Positions 23,325-34,254 of a stretch of 64,000 nt of DNA are shown piece by piece (within the stretch, counting starts at the first letter, position 1; each line of letters begins with the position of its first letter). The notes beneath the pieces are model-generated. The model was not told the origin of the DNA, did no database searches, and was given only the letters and a program-made list of their open reading frames with translations. This DNA is from Fallopia convolvulus (taxonomy: Eukaryota; Streptophyta; Magnoliopsida; Caryophyllales; Polygonaceae): contig OZ024735.1 in the NCBI GenBank assembly GCA_964016875.1, forward strand, positions 12,315,699-12,379,698. The letters run 5' to 3'. The position numbers and the translations under genes are program-made.

Positions 23325-25715
23325 CTATTCTATAATATTTTTGGTGTTGCTTGATTCAGCTGAAACCTTAACATTCTTAGAATTCTTGCTTCTCTTTGCA
23401 TTGAACTCGCCTTTGGAAGGGATTCTTTTTCTTTTAGGTCTCCCAGTCATCCTTCTCACATTTGGTGGATGACATATTGTGCTTTTAACTTCTACATGCA
23501 CATCCCAATCTGTTTTTGGAGGAAGTGGGTAGATTGAATCTTCGTATGTTGAGGATCAAGCTTCAAATTGGTAGTACTCACTGATAAAGCTTCTCAATGG
23601 GTATTGCATTTGCTGAATTGCAGCAAGGGCATGAACACAAGGGATTTTTTCTAAGTCAAACATCTTGCAACTGCATGTTTTCTAAAATAGATTGACCACA
23701 CCGGAGAAGTCTCCACTGAAGACTTCGAACTGAGAATTATTTAGGACTTTAACGCCATATCTATTTGATTTCTTTAATCTTAGCTCAAGAATCTTGTATA
23801 TTGTTGGTGGCAGCTGGTTGGTGTTCTCTTGGATTGTTTGCAGTTGTTTGCTTACGCTCTTCAAACCATCTTGACAACAAATCTCTGATGAATTCCAAGA
23901 GAGCAACAATAGGGAAAGATCTTGCTTGTTTCAAAACGTTGTTGAGACTTTCTGAGTTATTGGTGGTCATTATGTTGTACCTATGTGCATTAAAGTGTAC
24001 TCTTGACCACTTTTCTAGTCCTGCATCCCTTAAATATTGTCCCATATCTGAATTCTTTGAACAAATGTCTTGGAAGTATTTGTTGAAGTTTGTCATCGTG
24101 TAACATTCAGCTGCTTGCTTGAACAACTTTGCAATCCCTTTTTCCTTGAATCTTGTAATGAGATTTTGCTTCAAATGCCGAATACATATCACGTGTTTTG
24201 CACATCTGTAGACTGATTCAACAGATTTTCCAATGCTTAAATGCCGATCTGACACGAACACTAACTCATTAGAGCATGGAATTACAGTTAGCAACTGATC
24301 AAAAAACCACTTCCAAGCTTTATCATTTTCAGAATCCACAATGGCATAAGCGAGGGGATATATCTGTTGGTTTGCATCTTGTGCTGAAGCAGTAATTAAA
24401 ACTCCCAAATATTTGTCGTGGAGATGCGTTCCATCTACTTGAATGACCTGCATTTGATTATAAAGATAGATGAGAAATCAAAATTGATGACAGTTGGTCA
24501 TGAATATAAGTGATGACAGCTTATCAAAGTGATGACAATACCTTTCTCAATTGATTAAAACCTCTAATTGACGCTCCAATTGCTACGAAGACATACTTGA
24601 ATTTGCCCTGGCTTTCAACTTTGAGGCATGTGTAAGTGCCTTGGTTTGTTCTTTTGATCATGTGACAATATGATGAGAGCATCTCATAGTTTTCTTCCGG
24701 TGATCCTCTTATCAACACTTGTGCCCATTGTTGTGCCTTCCAAGCTTTCCCGTAGCTAACATTTTGCAAGTAATCATTTCTCATGTCATTCATGATCATA
24801 CTTGGGTCTGGCCCCTTCTTAACACCATCAAACCTGTGATGACAATGATGTATTTTCAGGAGGTGACAGAGATGACAGTGATGACATTGATTACAAAATA
24901 GAAACATACCTTAATTTTATTTTCTGTGCTATAATTTGATATGGTGGTTGTATATGCCTTGAACATCTCACTTCGAATGGGCATATATGGTTTTCATTGA
25001 ATTTCTTCACCTCAAAATAACTCAAGCCTTTCAGTTTTGATGCCACCAATTACCATTCGCATTCTTTATGTACACATTTCAGCGAGTAGTAATCTTTCCT
25101 TGATCTGTGCACTTTGAAACCATAGGTCTCCTTCATTGCTTGATTATATATTGCAGTCTTAAGATCTTCTTTTGTTCCAAACAGTTGCCCTACTTGAACA
25201 AACTGATTATCTGGTGGATGATCAACTTCTTCATCATCATCAAATACCATTGCAGTTTCACGTGCATCATAAATTTCTAGTGGTTGGTAGCTGTTGTTTA
25301 CACTTGATGACAGTTGCATATTCTCAGTTGCAAGCTCTTTTCCTTTCGATGAAAGTTGCATATTCTCAGTTGCAAGCTCTTTTCCTTTCCTTCTTCCATG
25401 TATTGTAACATAGATAGGCAAACCCCAAGCAACTTGAGGTGTGTTGCTAATCTGGTAGAATGATTTGAGATCTTCATCTGTCTTAATTGTGAAAGGACTT
25501 GGCACCTTTTTTGTTGGATGTAGGTGTGATAGGTTGATTTCTGCTGGTTGTGAGTTCATTGCAAACCTTGCCACAATCTTCTTCTTTAGATCGTCTAGTG
25601 TTACATCCTCCTCCAACAAAAATGCTTTCGAATTTACATCACCAATATAAAGACATTCACCATTGTTTGTCTTCCATCCTCCTCCAACACAGATGGTTAG
25701 AACCTTGATATCCAT
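23325..25715 (-). pseudogene. MURA-type MULE transposase (with SWIM finger), pseudogene
   Basis: Exons: about 25715-24910, about 24836-24542, and about 24450-23325. Order of domains: an N-terminal PB1-like region, then the MuDR DNA-binding region (VGQLFGTKEDLKTAIYN, ending CVHKECEW). The MULE catalytic core follows: VIQVDGTHLHDKY (first Asp), LVFVSDRHLSI (second Asp), ICIRHLKQNL, and MTTNNSESLNNVLK (likely Glu). The SWIM finger CSCKMFDLEKIPCVHALAA comes next, and the tail ends GRPKRKRIPSKGEF. Three in-frame stops break it: TAA at 25050-25052 right after CHKECEW, TAG at 23682-23684 just before the SWIM finger, and TGA at 23556-23558. The intron and flanking DNA again contain the TGATGACA motif. 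Known role: cut-and-paste transposition of the element. This copy is not expected to be functional. Confidence 0.85.
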
Positions 25716-25719
25716 TTGT

Positions 25720-26110
25720 TGTCATCATTTGTAATCAACAAACACCAATTAGAGACATCACAAACATTGTCATCAACTAACATCTATCATAAAAAATATA
25801 TCATCATCTAACATGAAATGTGTCATCAAATAACATGAACACTGTCACCATGAACCACTGTCATCACAAACATCTATCATCAAAACACTGTCATCACTAA
25901 CATCGATCATAAAAACACTGTCATCATGAACCACTGTCATCACTAACATCTATCATTAGAAATTTGATATCATCTAACATCGACAATGACATCAACTAAC
26001 ATGAACAATGTCATCACAAAGACTGTTATCAAGTAACATCAACACTGTTATCACAAACACTGTCATCACAGAGACTGTAATTATGAACAGTGTCCTCAAA
26101 TTGGAGATTT
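25720..26110 (-). repeat. Dense TGTCATCA array, right arm
   Basis: On the + strand the words CTGTCATCAC, TATCATCA and TGTCATCAA recur about every 20-30 bases. They are the reverse complement of the motif in the left array. The array lies upstream of the transposase start codon, so it overlaps its presumed promoter. Confidence 0.8.
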
Positions 26111-26640
26111 TTCAAAAAAAATCGATTTATTGAATTGTCATCCCATAAACCTGATGATGACAGTTTTTCCATGGCAGATCTAACATCAAAATTGAAACTT
26201 TGTTACGTATCTGGATTAAATCTCGTGAAATATGATGACAGTGTCTAGGAAACTTACCTCGTTGTAGATGACAGGACAAAGGATTTGTTTGCCTTGTTGA
26301 TAAAACGATTGATGTAGATGACAAGATAAAGGATTCGATCTCGAAAAACGACTAGTAATCGTTCGTGATAACACCTGGAATGAATTCGACGAGCTTTCAA
26401 TGGCGAAATTTGCGGGAAACTTTGGATGACAGGAATCGACTGCGAAAACGAAGACCAATCCGTTCATGATGACAACTAGAATGAAATCGACTGATTTCAA
26501 TCGCGAAAGCGATGACAATAGGATCGAAAAATCGATAAGAAGCTAGCGTGAGGAAGGAGGAGCTCGATTTTGGCGGAATATGGGTGCGCGCGAGCCGTTT
26601 TGCCATTTACCTAATTTTCCCAATCCTCCTAATATCCACC

Positions 26641-27129
26641 TAAGTAGCCTCTTAATTTTTGCTATATAATTAATTCATCCTTAAACACTTGTATATAATA
26701 TCGTAATAAAATTATGTAATTTATAAAAAAATATTTAAGATTGTGCCCTATATTTTATCAACATATAGATAAAAAAAATGATATACTTGAAGCCCGAGTC
26801 TTGTTAAGAGATAAAAAATATTATGCATAAAATTAATATAAAAAATATTAGATCAAGTTATTATCAACATATAGATAAAAAAAAATTATACACTTGGATC
26901 CCAAATCTTGTTACAAGATAAAAAAGATATGTCATAAAAATTATCAATATATAGATCAAGTTATTATCTTATAAAAAGTTGAATATATAAAAAGGATGAT
27001 AGAAGTAATTATAATATTTATTATTAAAAATATAATATTATTTTATTAAAAAATGCCATGTGGCGCAATTTTTTCAACAGACATAATTTCTGCTTTATAA
27101 TGTATTATGTAGATTTGATTTAGTAATTA
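26641..27129. repeat. AT-rich spacer with ~106-bp partial tandem repeat
   Basis: TATCAACATATAGATAAAAAA occurs at 26756 and 26862, and a shorter relative at 26942. Intervening text (ACTTG-A-CCC-A-TCTTGTTA) is also repeated. No gene was seen. It lies between the Ulp1-type MULE and a Helitron end. Confidence 0.6.
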
Positions 27130-27740
27130 CTAGTCTTAGTTCCCGTACTTTGTAAGGGATTTTATAAGATTATTGTATTATGTTTTTGTACTTGTTAAAT
27201 TTTGATCAAATTGATGATATAAGTAAAGCTATTTTAGAAAACTATACATAACTTATCTAAAAAACCATCATTTCTAAAAATAATCATTAAAATTTGATAT
27301 AGGCAAGGATATTTTTAAGAATTATATATATATCTTATCTAAAAAAATAATCCTATCAAAAAGTAAAACTAATATATTAATTTATTATTATATATAAATA
27401 TAAATAAGTAAAAATAATTCAATTAAATTTCAACTAATCAGATTGATTTAAAAAAGATGAATGATATATTTTAATATGATATCATTTTATATGTTATTTT
27501 AACCTCCGCTTTAGTATACAATAATGATAGTGTGCTTTTGTTTTCTTTTGATATAAGGCGTTTACATTGTAACAACATTGTTTTGTCTAATATGAACCTT
27601 TTGTAAAAACTATTTTGTACCCCATAACATGTACGAGAATTATTTTATTTTTAAATCAAATTAAAAATTATAAGTGATATAAATTTCAAAGACAACCGTG
27701 ACTTATTTATAAATATTGTTTACAAAATGATATTCATATA
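27130..27740 (-). mobile_element. Helitron (minus strand), 3' end at 27130
   Basis: Read on the minus strand, the segment ends with a stem CCCTTAC/GTACGGG (one mismatch, loop AAA, 27142-27158 region) followed by CTAG (27130-27133) and a host T. The interior is AT-rich and non-coding. It contains CTAAAGCGGAGGTTA, which differs by one base from a word in the Helitron ending at 1081. The 5' end is not certain. The upper limit given is where a different repeat begins. Confidence 0.6.
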
Positions 27741-27749
27741 TTAGAAATA

Positions 27750-28430
27750 ATAATTTGAGAAAGAGTCACGTGCGAATGGTCGCCCAGGTGAGAAATAAGA
27801 ATAAATCTCGCTCATCCCTTCCAAAAAATCAACGTCACTGATTAAACATTCATTAAAAAGAAAATATACGACACGAGCGAATTTTTCCCGTATTATTCGC
27901 GTATTTTTCAATAAAAAACGGCACCGGTGAATTTTTCCCGTATTATTCACGTATTTTTCGAAATATATGTTCTTCTGAGAGGAGCCCAATTTGTTCATCA
28001 AAACTAGTCAATTGTTCATCAATATTGACCAATTGTTCATCAATATTAGTTGTGCATCGAATTTTTGACAACATTGTTCATCGATTTCAAATTTTTAATT
28101 TTATTCTTAACCTTGTCTATGTGTATGAATACAATATTATCTAGTTGTTGATGCGCATATAATTATTTTTGATATACTCATATTTTTTCATTGATGTACT
28201 CGTATTTGTTCATTGATATAACCTTATTTGTTCATTGGTATACCATTATTTGTTCATTGATATACTCCTTTTTGTTCATTGGTATATCATTGTTGTTCAT
28301 TGATATACCCTATTTGTTCATGGATATACTTGTATTTGTTCATTGATATAACCTTTTTTGTTTATTGATATAGCCTTGTTTGTCCATTGTTTGTTCATTG
28401 ATATACCACAATTGTTCATTGATATAACCT
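27750..28430 (+). mobile_element. Unclassified TTGTTCAT element, left arm (copy A)
   Basis: It starts with GAGAAAGAGTCACGTGCGAATG and has two GGCAC-GAATTTTTCCCGTATT-type segments. It then has about 25 spaced units of TTGTTCATTGATATACC at 27990-28430. The first ~250 bases match 39332-39570 closely. It breaks off abruptly where the SOSEKI flank copy begins. No coding content. It resembles the subterminal repeat region of a DNA transposon, but the superfamily could not be assigned. Confidence 0.6.
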
Positions 28431-28875
28431 TAGAGCTGATTCTCAGGTTCAAATACTTATACAAGTCATAGTTGTGATCTTGTATAGATTTTCAATGACT
28501 GCGAACACATTGATGGCGATTTTGTTAACAATACAGTAAACTTTTGATCTTCAATTGACCCTCAAGAAAGTTGAAAGTGGAAGCTGGTCCGAATCTTATA
28601 CATGGATGTGAGTAACTAGGCTCATGTCCAACATAGGTAGTGTAGGGGTTGTGTGTTTATGATGTCCTTCATGAAATCGGGTTCCCACTTGATGAAATTG
28701 TTTTATACTGCAGTTCCTAGCTATCTGTTGCTGTCAAAAGGCATGGGTAAATGGTTGTTTGAATAGAGGTGACATATTTTGTGCACTTTTTATTCGGATG
28801 GCACTTGGTCATTTTAGGCACATTTAAAAGCAGAAATTCAGTAAAGAAGCAAAAGTTTTTTGAATTTATTCCCCT
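28431..28875 (+). repeat. SOSEKI 3' flank, second copy, first piece
   Basis: Close match to 15474-15907, with small indels. Shared words include ATTGATGGCGATTTTGTTAA and GGAAGCTGGTCCGAATCTTA. The second copy continues at 38472-38550, 38818-38850 and 54606-54765, after the inserted elements. Confidence 0.85.
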
Positions 28876-30571
28876 TCAAGTTTTTTGACTTCTATCTTAT
28901 GCTTCTTTGCTCTTCCCTTGGCTACTTGTTGCTCCTCTAGATGGATCTGACCGCCTTGTGTGGCGTTGGTGTGCGTTTTCTCTCTCTTGGTGATTGGATC
29001 TATGATTTATCCTTTATGATCTTCTTTGCTTGGTGTCTCGGTTGGTCTTTGCCTTGAGATTTCTCTTTATTTGAGAGATCCTTGGTGGGGATTGTTTCTT
29101 TGCCTTGTTTGTGTGCCCGTCTTGGCAACTTCATGTTCGATTTCTCCATTGCTTTGTCTGGATGTTGGATCTATCTTGTTCTTCTATGGGAGGGTGAGAT
29201 GTAGTCTCACTCTCTTTGTTGCTTTTGGAGTTCGACTTATCCAGGTTATGTTTTTTCTTCTTCTCTTCTTCTTCCTTTGGTTTTGTTCTCTTATCTAGTT
29301 TTCATTGAAATTTCTGTCAAACTTTTCTCTTGGTTGCTTCATTGTGGTATTCATCTCTCTTCTCAGACTTTGTGGTTTGTTAAGATTGAGATCTTGCTAT
29401 ATTGTTTGCATCTAGAGAATGAATCTTCACCTTATGAAATGTCATTGAAACTTGTCTCTCAAAATTGCTTGAGCTTTGATATGAATCTTATCCCAGTACC
29501 ACATTTTGAACCTTTGAGAACTATTGTACCTAGTACTATACATGCTCTATTGACCCTGATTCATTGCCATAAACTTATCCTCTTATCATGTGCAAGCTAT
29601 GTGCAAGCTCTTTATGTGCCCTCCTTTTTTGGAAACGGCTTTGTTCAGCTTCCTGAGTATGGAACCGTCACCTCAATAACTAATGTGAAAATTTGTGGAC
29701 CCTTAGGCACTCCAGGTTCTTTCTTATCTATCTCTGTTATGCTAGATTCGTGCAACAACCTGATTGCTTTGTCTATTTTGCTACATTTCCTATCTTTTGA
29801 TACTTCAAGTGAAATCTGAGTTGTTGGATTTGCTAAATTACAGATTTCTTTCTTCTTGATGCATTTGTTGCTTCACTATTTCACTATTTCTAGTTCTTGT
29901 TCTTGTTATCTTCCTATGGTCATGTGTCTTTGTGATTTTGATTCTTCATTACTTTTGCATAGGTCTGCCCTTGGTTCCCCCTCCTTCTGGAACTGGCAGC
30001 ATGTGCTCCCTCTCTTTATTTGCTGCTTTAAGCTCTTCTTGGTTGAGGTGTTGTTACCTTCTTTTTGGAGGATGTGTTTGAACCATGGTTGATCTATCTT
30101 GTGATCTTGTTTGGTGTTTGGTGGCTTAGGCTCCTTTTCCTTCTTGGAAAGGTTGTAGCTTTACCCCATCTCCTTTCATGGATTATTATCAAATTCTATG
30201 AGGATATTTGGGTGCTCTATCTTTTGGGTAGACTCCCTCTAAGAATTGATTATGAAATTGCCATCTTATGCAAAAGTTTTCCTTCTAGTGATTCATATGT
30301 TAAAACTGTCCCTCATTATGTGCTTGCTCCAATTCTATTTATGAATTTGATTACATGGAAAATCTCTTCTGAAATTGAATCTTGTTCACAAAATATCTTT
30401 TGTACTGTTTCCAATCCCAAGCATGTGAGTCTTTGTGTTATTGCCCTAATATGTGTAGTATTAGAGACTTCTTGTTCATTCTATCTGTTAAGCTTTGTTT
30501 TTTTTATCAACACTATACCAAAAATTGCAATTTACTGTTCATCATGACATATTTCTCTTTATTATTATTCT

Positions 30572-31041
30572 ATTACCTCTAGAGCTGTCAAAAGCTGACC
30601 CGACCCGAAAAACCGATCCGAACCGCCCGAAAAATTTAGGGTCAAGACCCGAAAATTTGAACCCGAAATCCAAAATAAACCAAACCCGATAGACCCGAAA
30701 CCCGTTGGGTTCAAACCCGAAAAAACCGTTGGGTTGACCCAATTTGTTATATTTTAAGAATATATAATATATTTTGAAAATTATAATATATTTTATTATT
30801 AAAATATATAAAAATAATAGATTTATTATTAAATATCATTTTTAAATAAAAATATTTTAATAATTGTAAAAAAATCAATTTTCTTGACCTGTTAGGTCGA
30901 CCCGACCCGCCCGACAACCCGCAATGATCCGACCCGATTTGACCGGTGACCCGTTACGACTTGAACCCGACTCAACCCGAACCCGAAATAACCGAACCCG
31001 AACCCGACTTGACCGACCCGTTTGACACCTCTAATTACCTC
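30572..31041. mobile_element. hAT-type MITE with 8-bp target duplication
   Basis: ATTACCTC is present at 30572-30579 and 31034-31041. The element between them (30580-31033, 454 bp) has inverted ends TAGAGCTGTCAAAA and TAGAGGTGTCAAAC. The subterminal parts on both sides carry repeated ACCCG words. The centre is very AT-rich. An 8-bp duplication with these ends fits a non-autonomous hAT element. It sits in the 5' region of LINE-1. Confidence 0.9.
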
Positions 31042-31916
31042 TATCCTATGAATTATTCAATCCAATATTTGTGTATATTTCTTATTAATTATTTATATCT
31101 CTTTATATATATTCCTCTTTTATATGTTCACATAGGTGTCTCTTGTTAAAAATTATTTCTTGACCATATTTCTATGAGGAATACAATTTATACTTTCTCT
31201 GCATGCCTTATTCTCTTCTTTGTAATCATTTCTCTTGCTACTTATCTAATAAATGCTTCGGTGGTTTTTTCTCTTCATATTTATGGCACAAGGACTTATT
31301 TTACCTTAATTAACTTCTATCTTTATTTGTACCTGACTAATATCCTATTCTCCTTTTGCATGGTTACTGTTGACCTCTTTGCTAGCCAATCACAACTGTT
31401 TACATTTAATTCTTTCAACTATTATCCTAAGTTGATCTTTTTGGTAATATTCTAAGTTTCAGAATTTCTGAATATTCTCCCTGCAATGCTCTTTGCTTCA
31501 TAATCATTTCTCTAGCCACCTATTCATTAAATACTTATGTGGAACTGTCTCTGCATTTTTTCTGTTCAATGACGTCTATCTCTGTAATGTTTTCTTCTTA
31601 CCATTTGCATCAGACTAGTCTCTATAACTCTATTTGCATGGTATTTGTTAACCTCTCCTATATCCAATTACATTTGCTTGATCTGAATTCTCTAAGGCAT
31701 GTCATTTATTGTTACTTCTCTACTTCTAATTACAGCTTCTCACTTCTTCATCTTCCTTCTCTATTTAAGGACAACTTTGGTACCAATAGTTCTTACCATC
31801 CTCCACATACAAGGCCTCTTGCTTACTTACCTTCCCTTACCTTTGTTACTTTTTTCAGTATGTTTGATACTTTATCATATCAAGATGCACTAGTCAACTT
31901 CCCTGTTCTAAATTCT

Positions 31917-33478
31917 ATGTCGTCTGGTATGGAGGTTGAAGGCCTTCTGGCTCCTTCTTCCCCTCCTGCTCTTATCCAGCCTCATGAGACCACTCATCTC
32001 AAACCTATAATCCCTACATGCCCTCTTTCTTGTGTTGATACTTTGTCCCACATATCTGATGAGTCTCCTGTCATTATCCCTGAATGTGACTTTGTTCCTT
32101 CCGATGATATTCTCAATCCTGCTACTTTTACTGTCACTATCCCTCTTCCAAATCCAACATCTATTCCTTCTGTTATGAAATACTTGCATGAACTGATGCA
32201 CTTTTCCCTCCTCCTCAAAATGGTAGAAGAGCCTATTTCTACCACTTTGATCAATGGGAAAATGAAAGAGGTTTGGAAGGAATCTATGAAAGGTGAAGTT
32301 CAGTTTCAGGAATTTGCAAATTTCTGGATCCTTTTTAAATTTTCAAATAAGGAAGCCAGAGACTCCGTGTGGAATAAAAGGCCCTATCTTGTCTAGGGAA
32401 AACTTGTTTCCCTTATCCCCTTTTATCTTGAGTTCAATCCAATTTCTAATGAAGTGTTAAGGGCTGATATATGAGCTCGTATCCCATCTTTGCCTTATTA
32501 CCTGTACACTCCTTCTGCCCTTGACCTCATTCTGAGAGATAACCTTATTGGGCCTTTTATTAGGGTTGATGAGGTATCCAATGTCAAAAATAAGATGAAG
32601 TTCTGTAGGGGTTCTTGTTAATGTTGATATTACCTCTCCTCTCAAGGGTAGTGTTAAAATTCAAACCCATGTAAACAATGTGTTGACTCTCAAGGTGTGG
32701 TATGAGACTGTCTCTTCTGGGTGTGGTTGTTGTGGGGGAGGGTACTCATTCTTTTGATGAGTGTCCTCTCAACAATATACAGCCTAGAAGCTACAAGCTC
32801 ACTGTTCTATATAACCCAGATGAAACTGAACTCATTAACCAAACCAATATAAGGCTGCATCGGGATGTCTCCTCTAGACCTTTTGTTCAGAGAGTTCCTA
32901 ATGGTCCTACTTTTGTGAGAACAAATGTTGTTGCTCCACTGTTTGCTACAAACGAAACTTTTGGTGGCCTTGTAGTGTCGGTTGGTTTGCCCTCTGTTGG
33001 GGTGAATCTTCCTAAGCTGAACCCTGTGCAGACTATGCCTCCCTATAACCCTCTCATGACCCTAGACTTTTATTCTACCATGGACCTAAGTGTGTTCTCT
33101 GGCCTTGTTGTGTTGTTGAATGGTAGAGAGCAAGTTGCTCTGGCACTTGCAAATATGAATGCCCCTATCCATGAGACTATGATGATCCCTCCCTACCTCT
33201 GTGCTTCTCCCTTGGTGACTGGTGGAATGACTATGCCTAGTGCTTCTCATTTTGTTCCTCAGCTTATCTACTTGGGATTGACTGGTATGGACCAAGGGAC
33301 TGAGTCCTCTAACACTCTCTTGAGAAACCAAATGGATGCTGTTGACATTAGGTGTGCTGGTGAGAGCACCTCTGACTCTTCCAAACGCAAGGACACTGAG
33401 GTTGTGAAAGACCTAGTTGAAGCTTCTTCTATCTCAAAGAAACCTAAAAAGACCCAAGGCAAAAAGCAAGCCACTTAA
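31917..33478 (+). pseudogene. LINE-1 ORF1 (DUF4283 / zinc-knuckle gag-like)
   Basis: A DUF4283-type region (EFANFWILFKFSNKEARD, then KRPYLV) is followed by LVSLIPFYLEFNP and ARIPSLPYYLY. A CCHC-type remnant lies near 32700-32770, and the C-terminus ends in Lys-rich text (KPKKTQGKK). The frame is interrupted by TAG at 32394-32396 and TGA near 32472. Both fall where a Trp codon is expected. Further breaks lie near 32620 and 32700-32760. ORF1 proteins of plant LINEs bind the element's RNA. Confidence 0.75.
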
Positions 33479-34254
33479 TGATTAGTGCTCTCCTTGTGAC
33501 CAATTCTGTTTTGTGTAAAATAACTTATGAATGCGGCATGCTAGCTTGTTTTATGTTTCACCTGTTTGTTGCATCTTTGCTGTATTTCCTGTTCTTTCCT
33601 TGTTGTATTGAAATGATGGGCTATGGCTTTTGTATGTTGCCTACTTTTGCTATCTGTAATGCCCTTTGTAGCTTTTCCAAGGCTGTTTGTTGTATCAACC
33701 TCCTATGTATAATATTATGGTTATTTGGCTTTTATCTCTTATTATCAGCTTGCTCTTGTTGTCTTTTTAATGAGTCTGCTCGCCTCTATTTCTTTTTCTG
33801 CCATTTCATTCATAGGTATTGTATCTCCTCTTGGGTTAAATTTTATCCATTAGTTTTTCTGGATTTGACTTATAGGTTTCTTCATTTTGTTTGGATGTTG
33901 TGCAGGTTTACTAGCTCGTGCTTCTCTTCGTATGCACTTTGTTGTATCCGTTCTTATTCCTTCAAACAAAACTTGTTTTTTTGTCCGATTTAACCAACTT
34001 ATAATCAGTTTTGAGGCGTTTTTATTACTAATTCATATTTCATTTTACATTGGTCTCAATGTTACTTCTGAGTTGTTTGTTTAGTGCTCCTCTCTACTGC
34101 GCTTTGGTATTGTCTCAAATACAATTTCTGGTTTTATGTTTCAAAATAGTTTGATTTTATCCTTGAATGTTGGGAACAAATTTCTTATTTCTATTACCTC
34201 TTGTATGAATTATACATGTTTGACTCTTTTTCTATTTAATCAAAAAGGTTTTTT
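33479..34254 (+). other. LINE-1 region between ORF1 and ORF2
   Basis: T-rich sequence with long but low-complexity Cys/Phe/Leu-rich frames. No domain is recognised, and no separate gene is called. Confidence 0.5.

Larger units (their letters stand above)
16440..26640. mobile_element. Large Ulp1-carrying (KAONASHI-type) MULE, edges approximate
   Basis: The region combines a DUF1985/ULP1 protease gene on + with a MURA-type transposase on -. This is the gene pair known from plant Ulp1-carrying MULEs. A third, SUMO-like gene lies between them. Non-coding parts throughout carry a TGATGACA(G/A) word in large numbers, which links them as one unit. I could not find terminal inverted repeats or a convincing target duplication. 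Many elements of this group lack TIRs, so the borders are set by where the motif and GC-rich edges (16450-16520; 26560-26605) fade. Stop codons in the protease and transposase genes indicate decay. Confidence 0.75.

Noticed and set aside
16418..26700. GTATATAA on both sides (about 16418 and 26690) as a target duplication of the Ulp1-type MULE
   Set aside because: Only 8 bases of low-complexity AT sequence, and the adjoining ends show no inverted similarity. Probably chance.
29026..31455. Leu/Phe/Cys-rich membrane-like frames upstream of LINE-1 ORF1
   Set aside because: T-rich low-complexity DNA in the LINE 5' region gives such frames by default. No domain, no clear start context, and a MITE interrupts them.
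33478..33993. 171-residue hydrophobic frame after LINE-1 ORF1
   Set aside because: Same T-rich bias, located in the inter-ORF region. No family resemblance.
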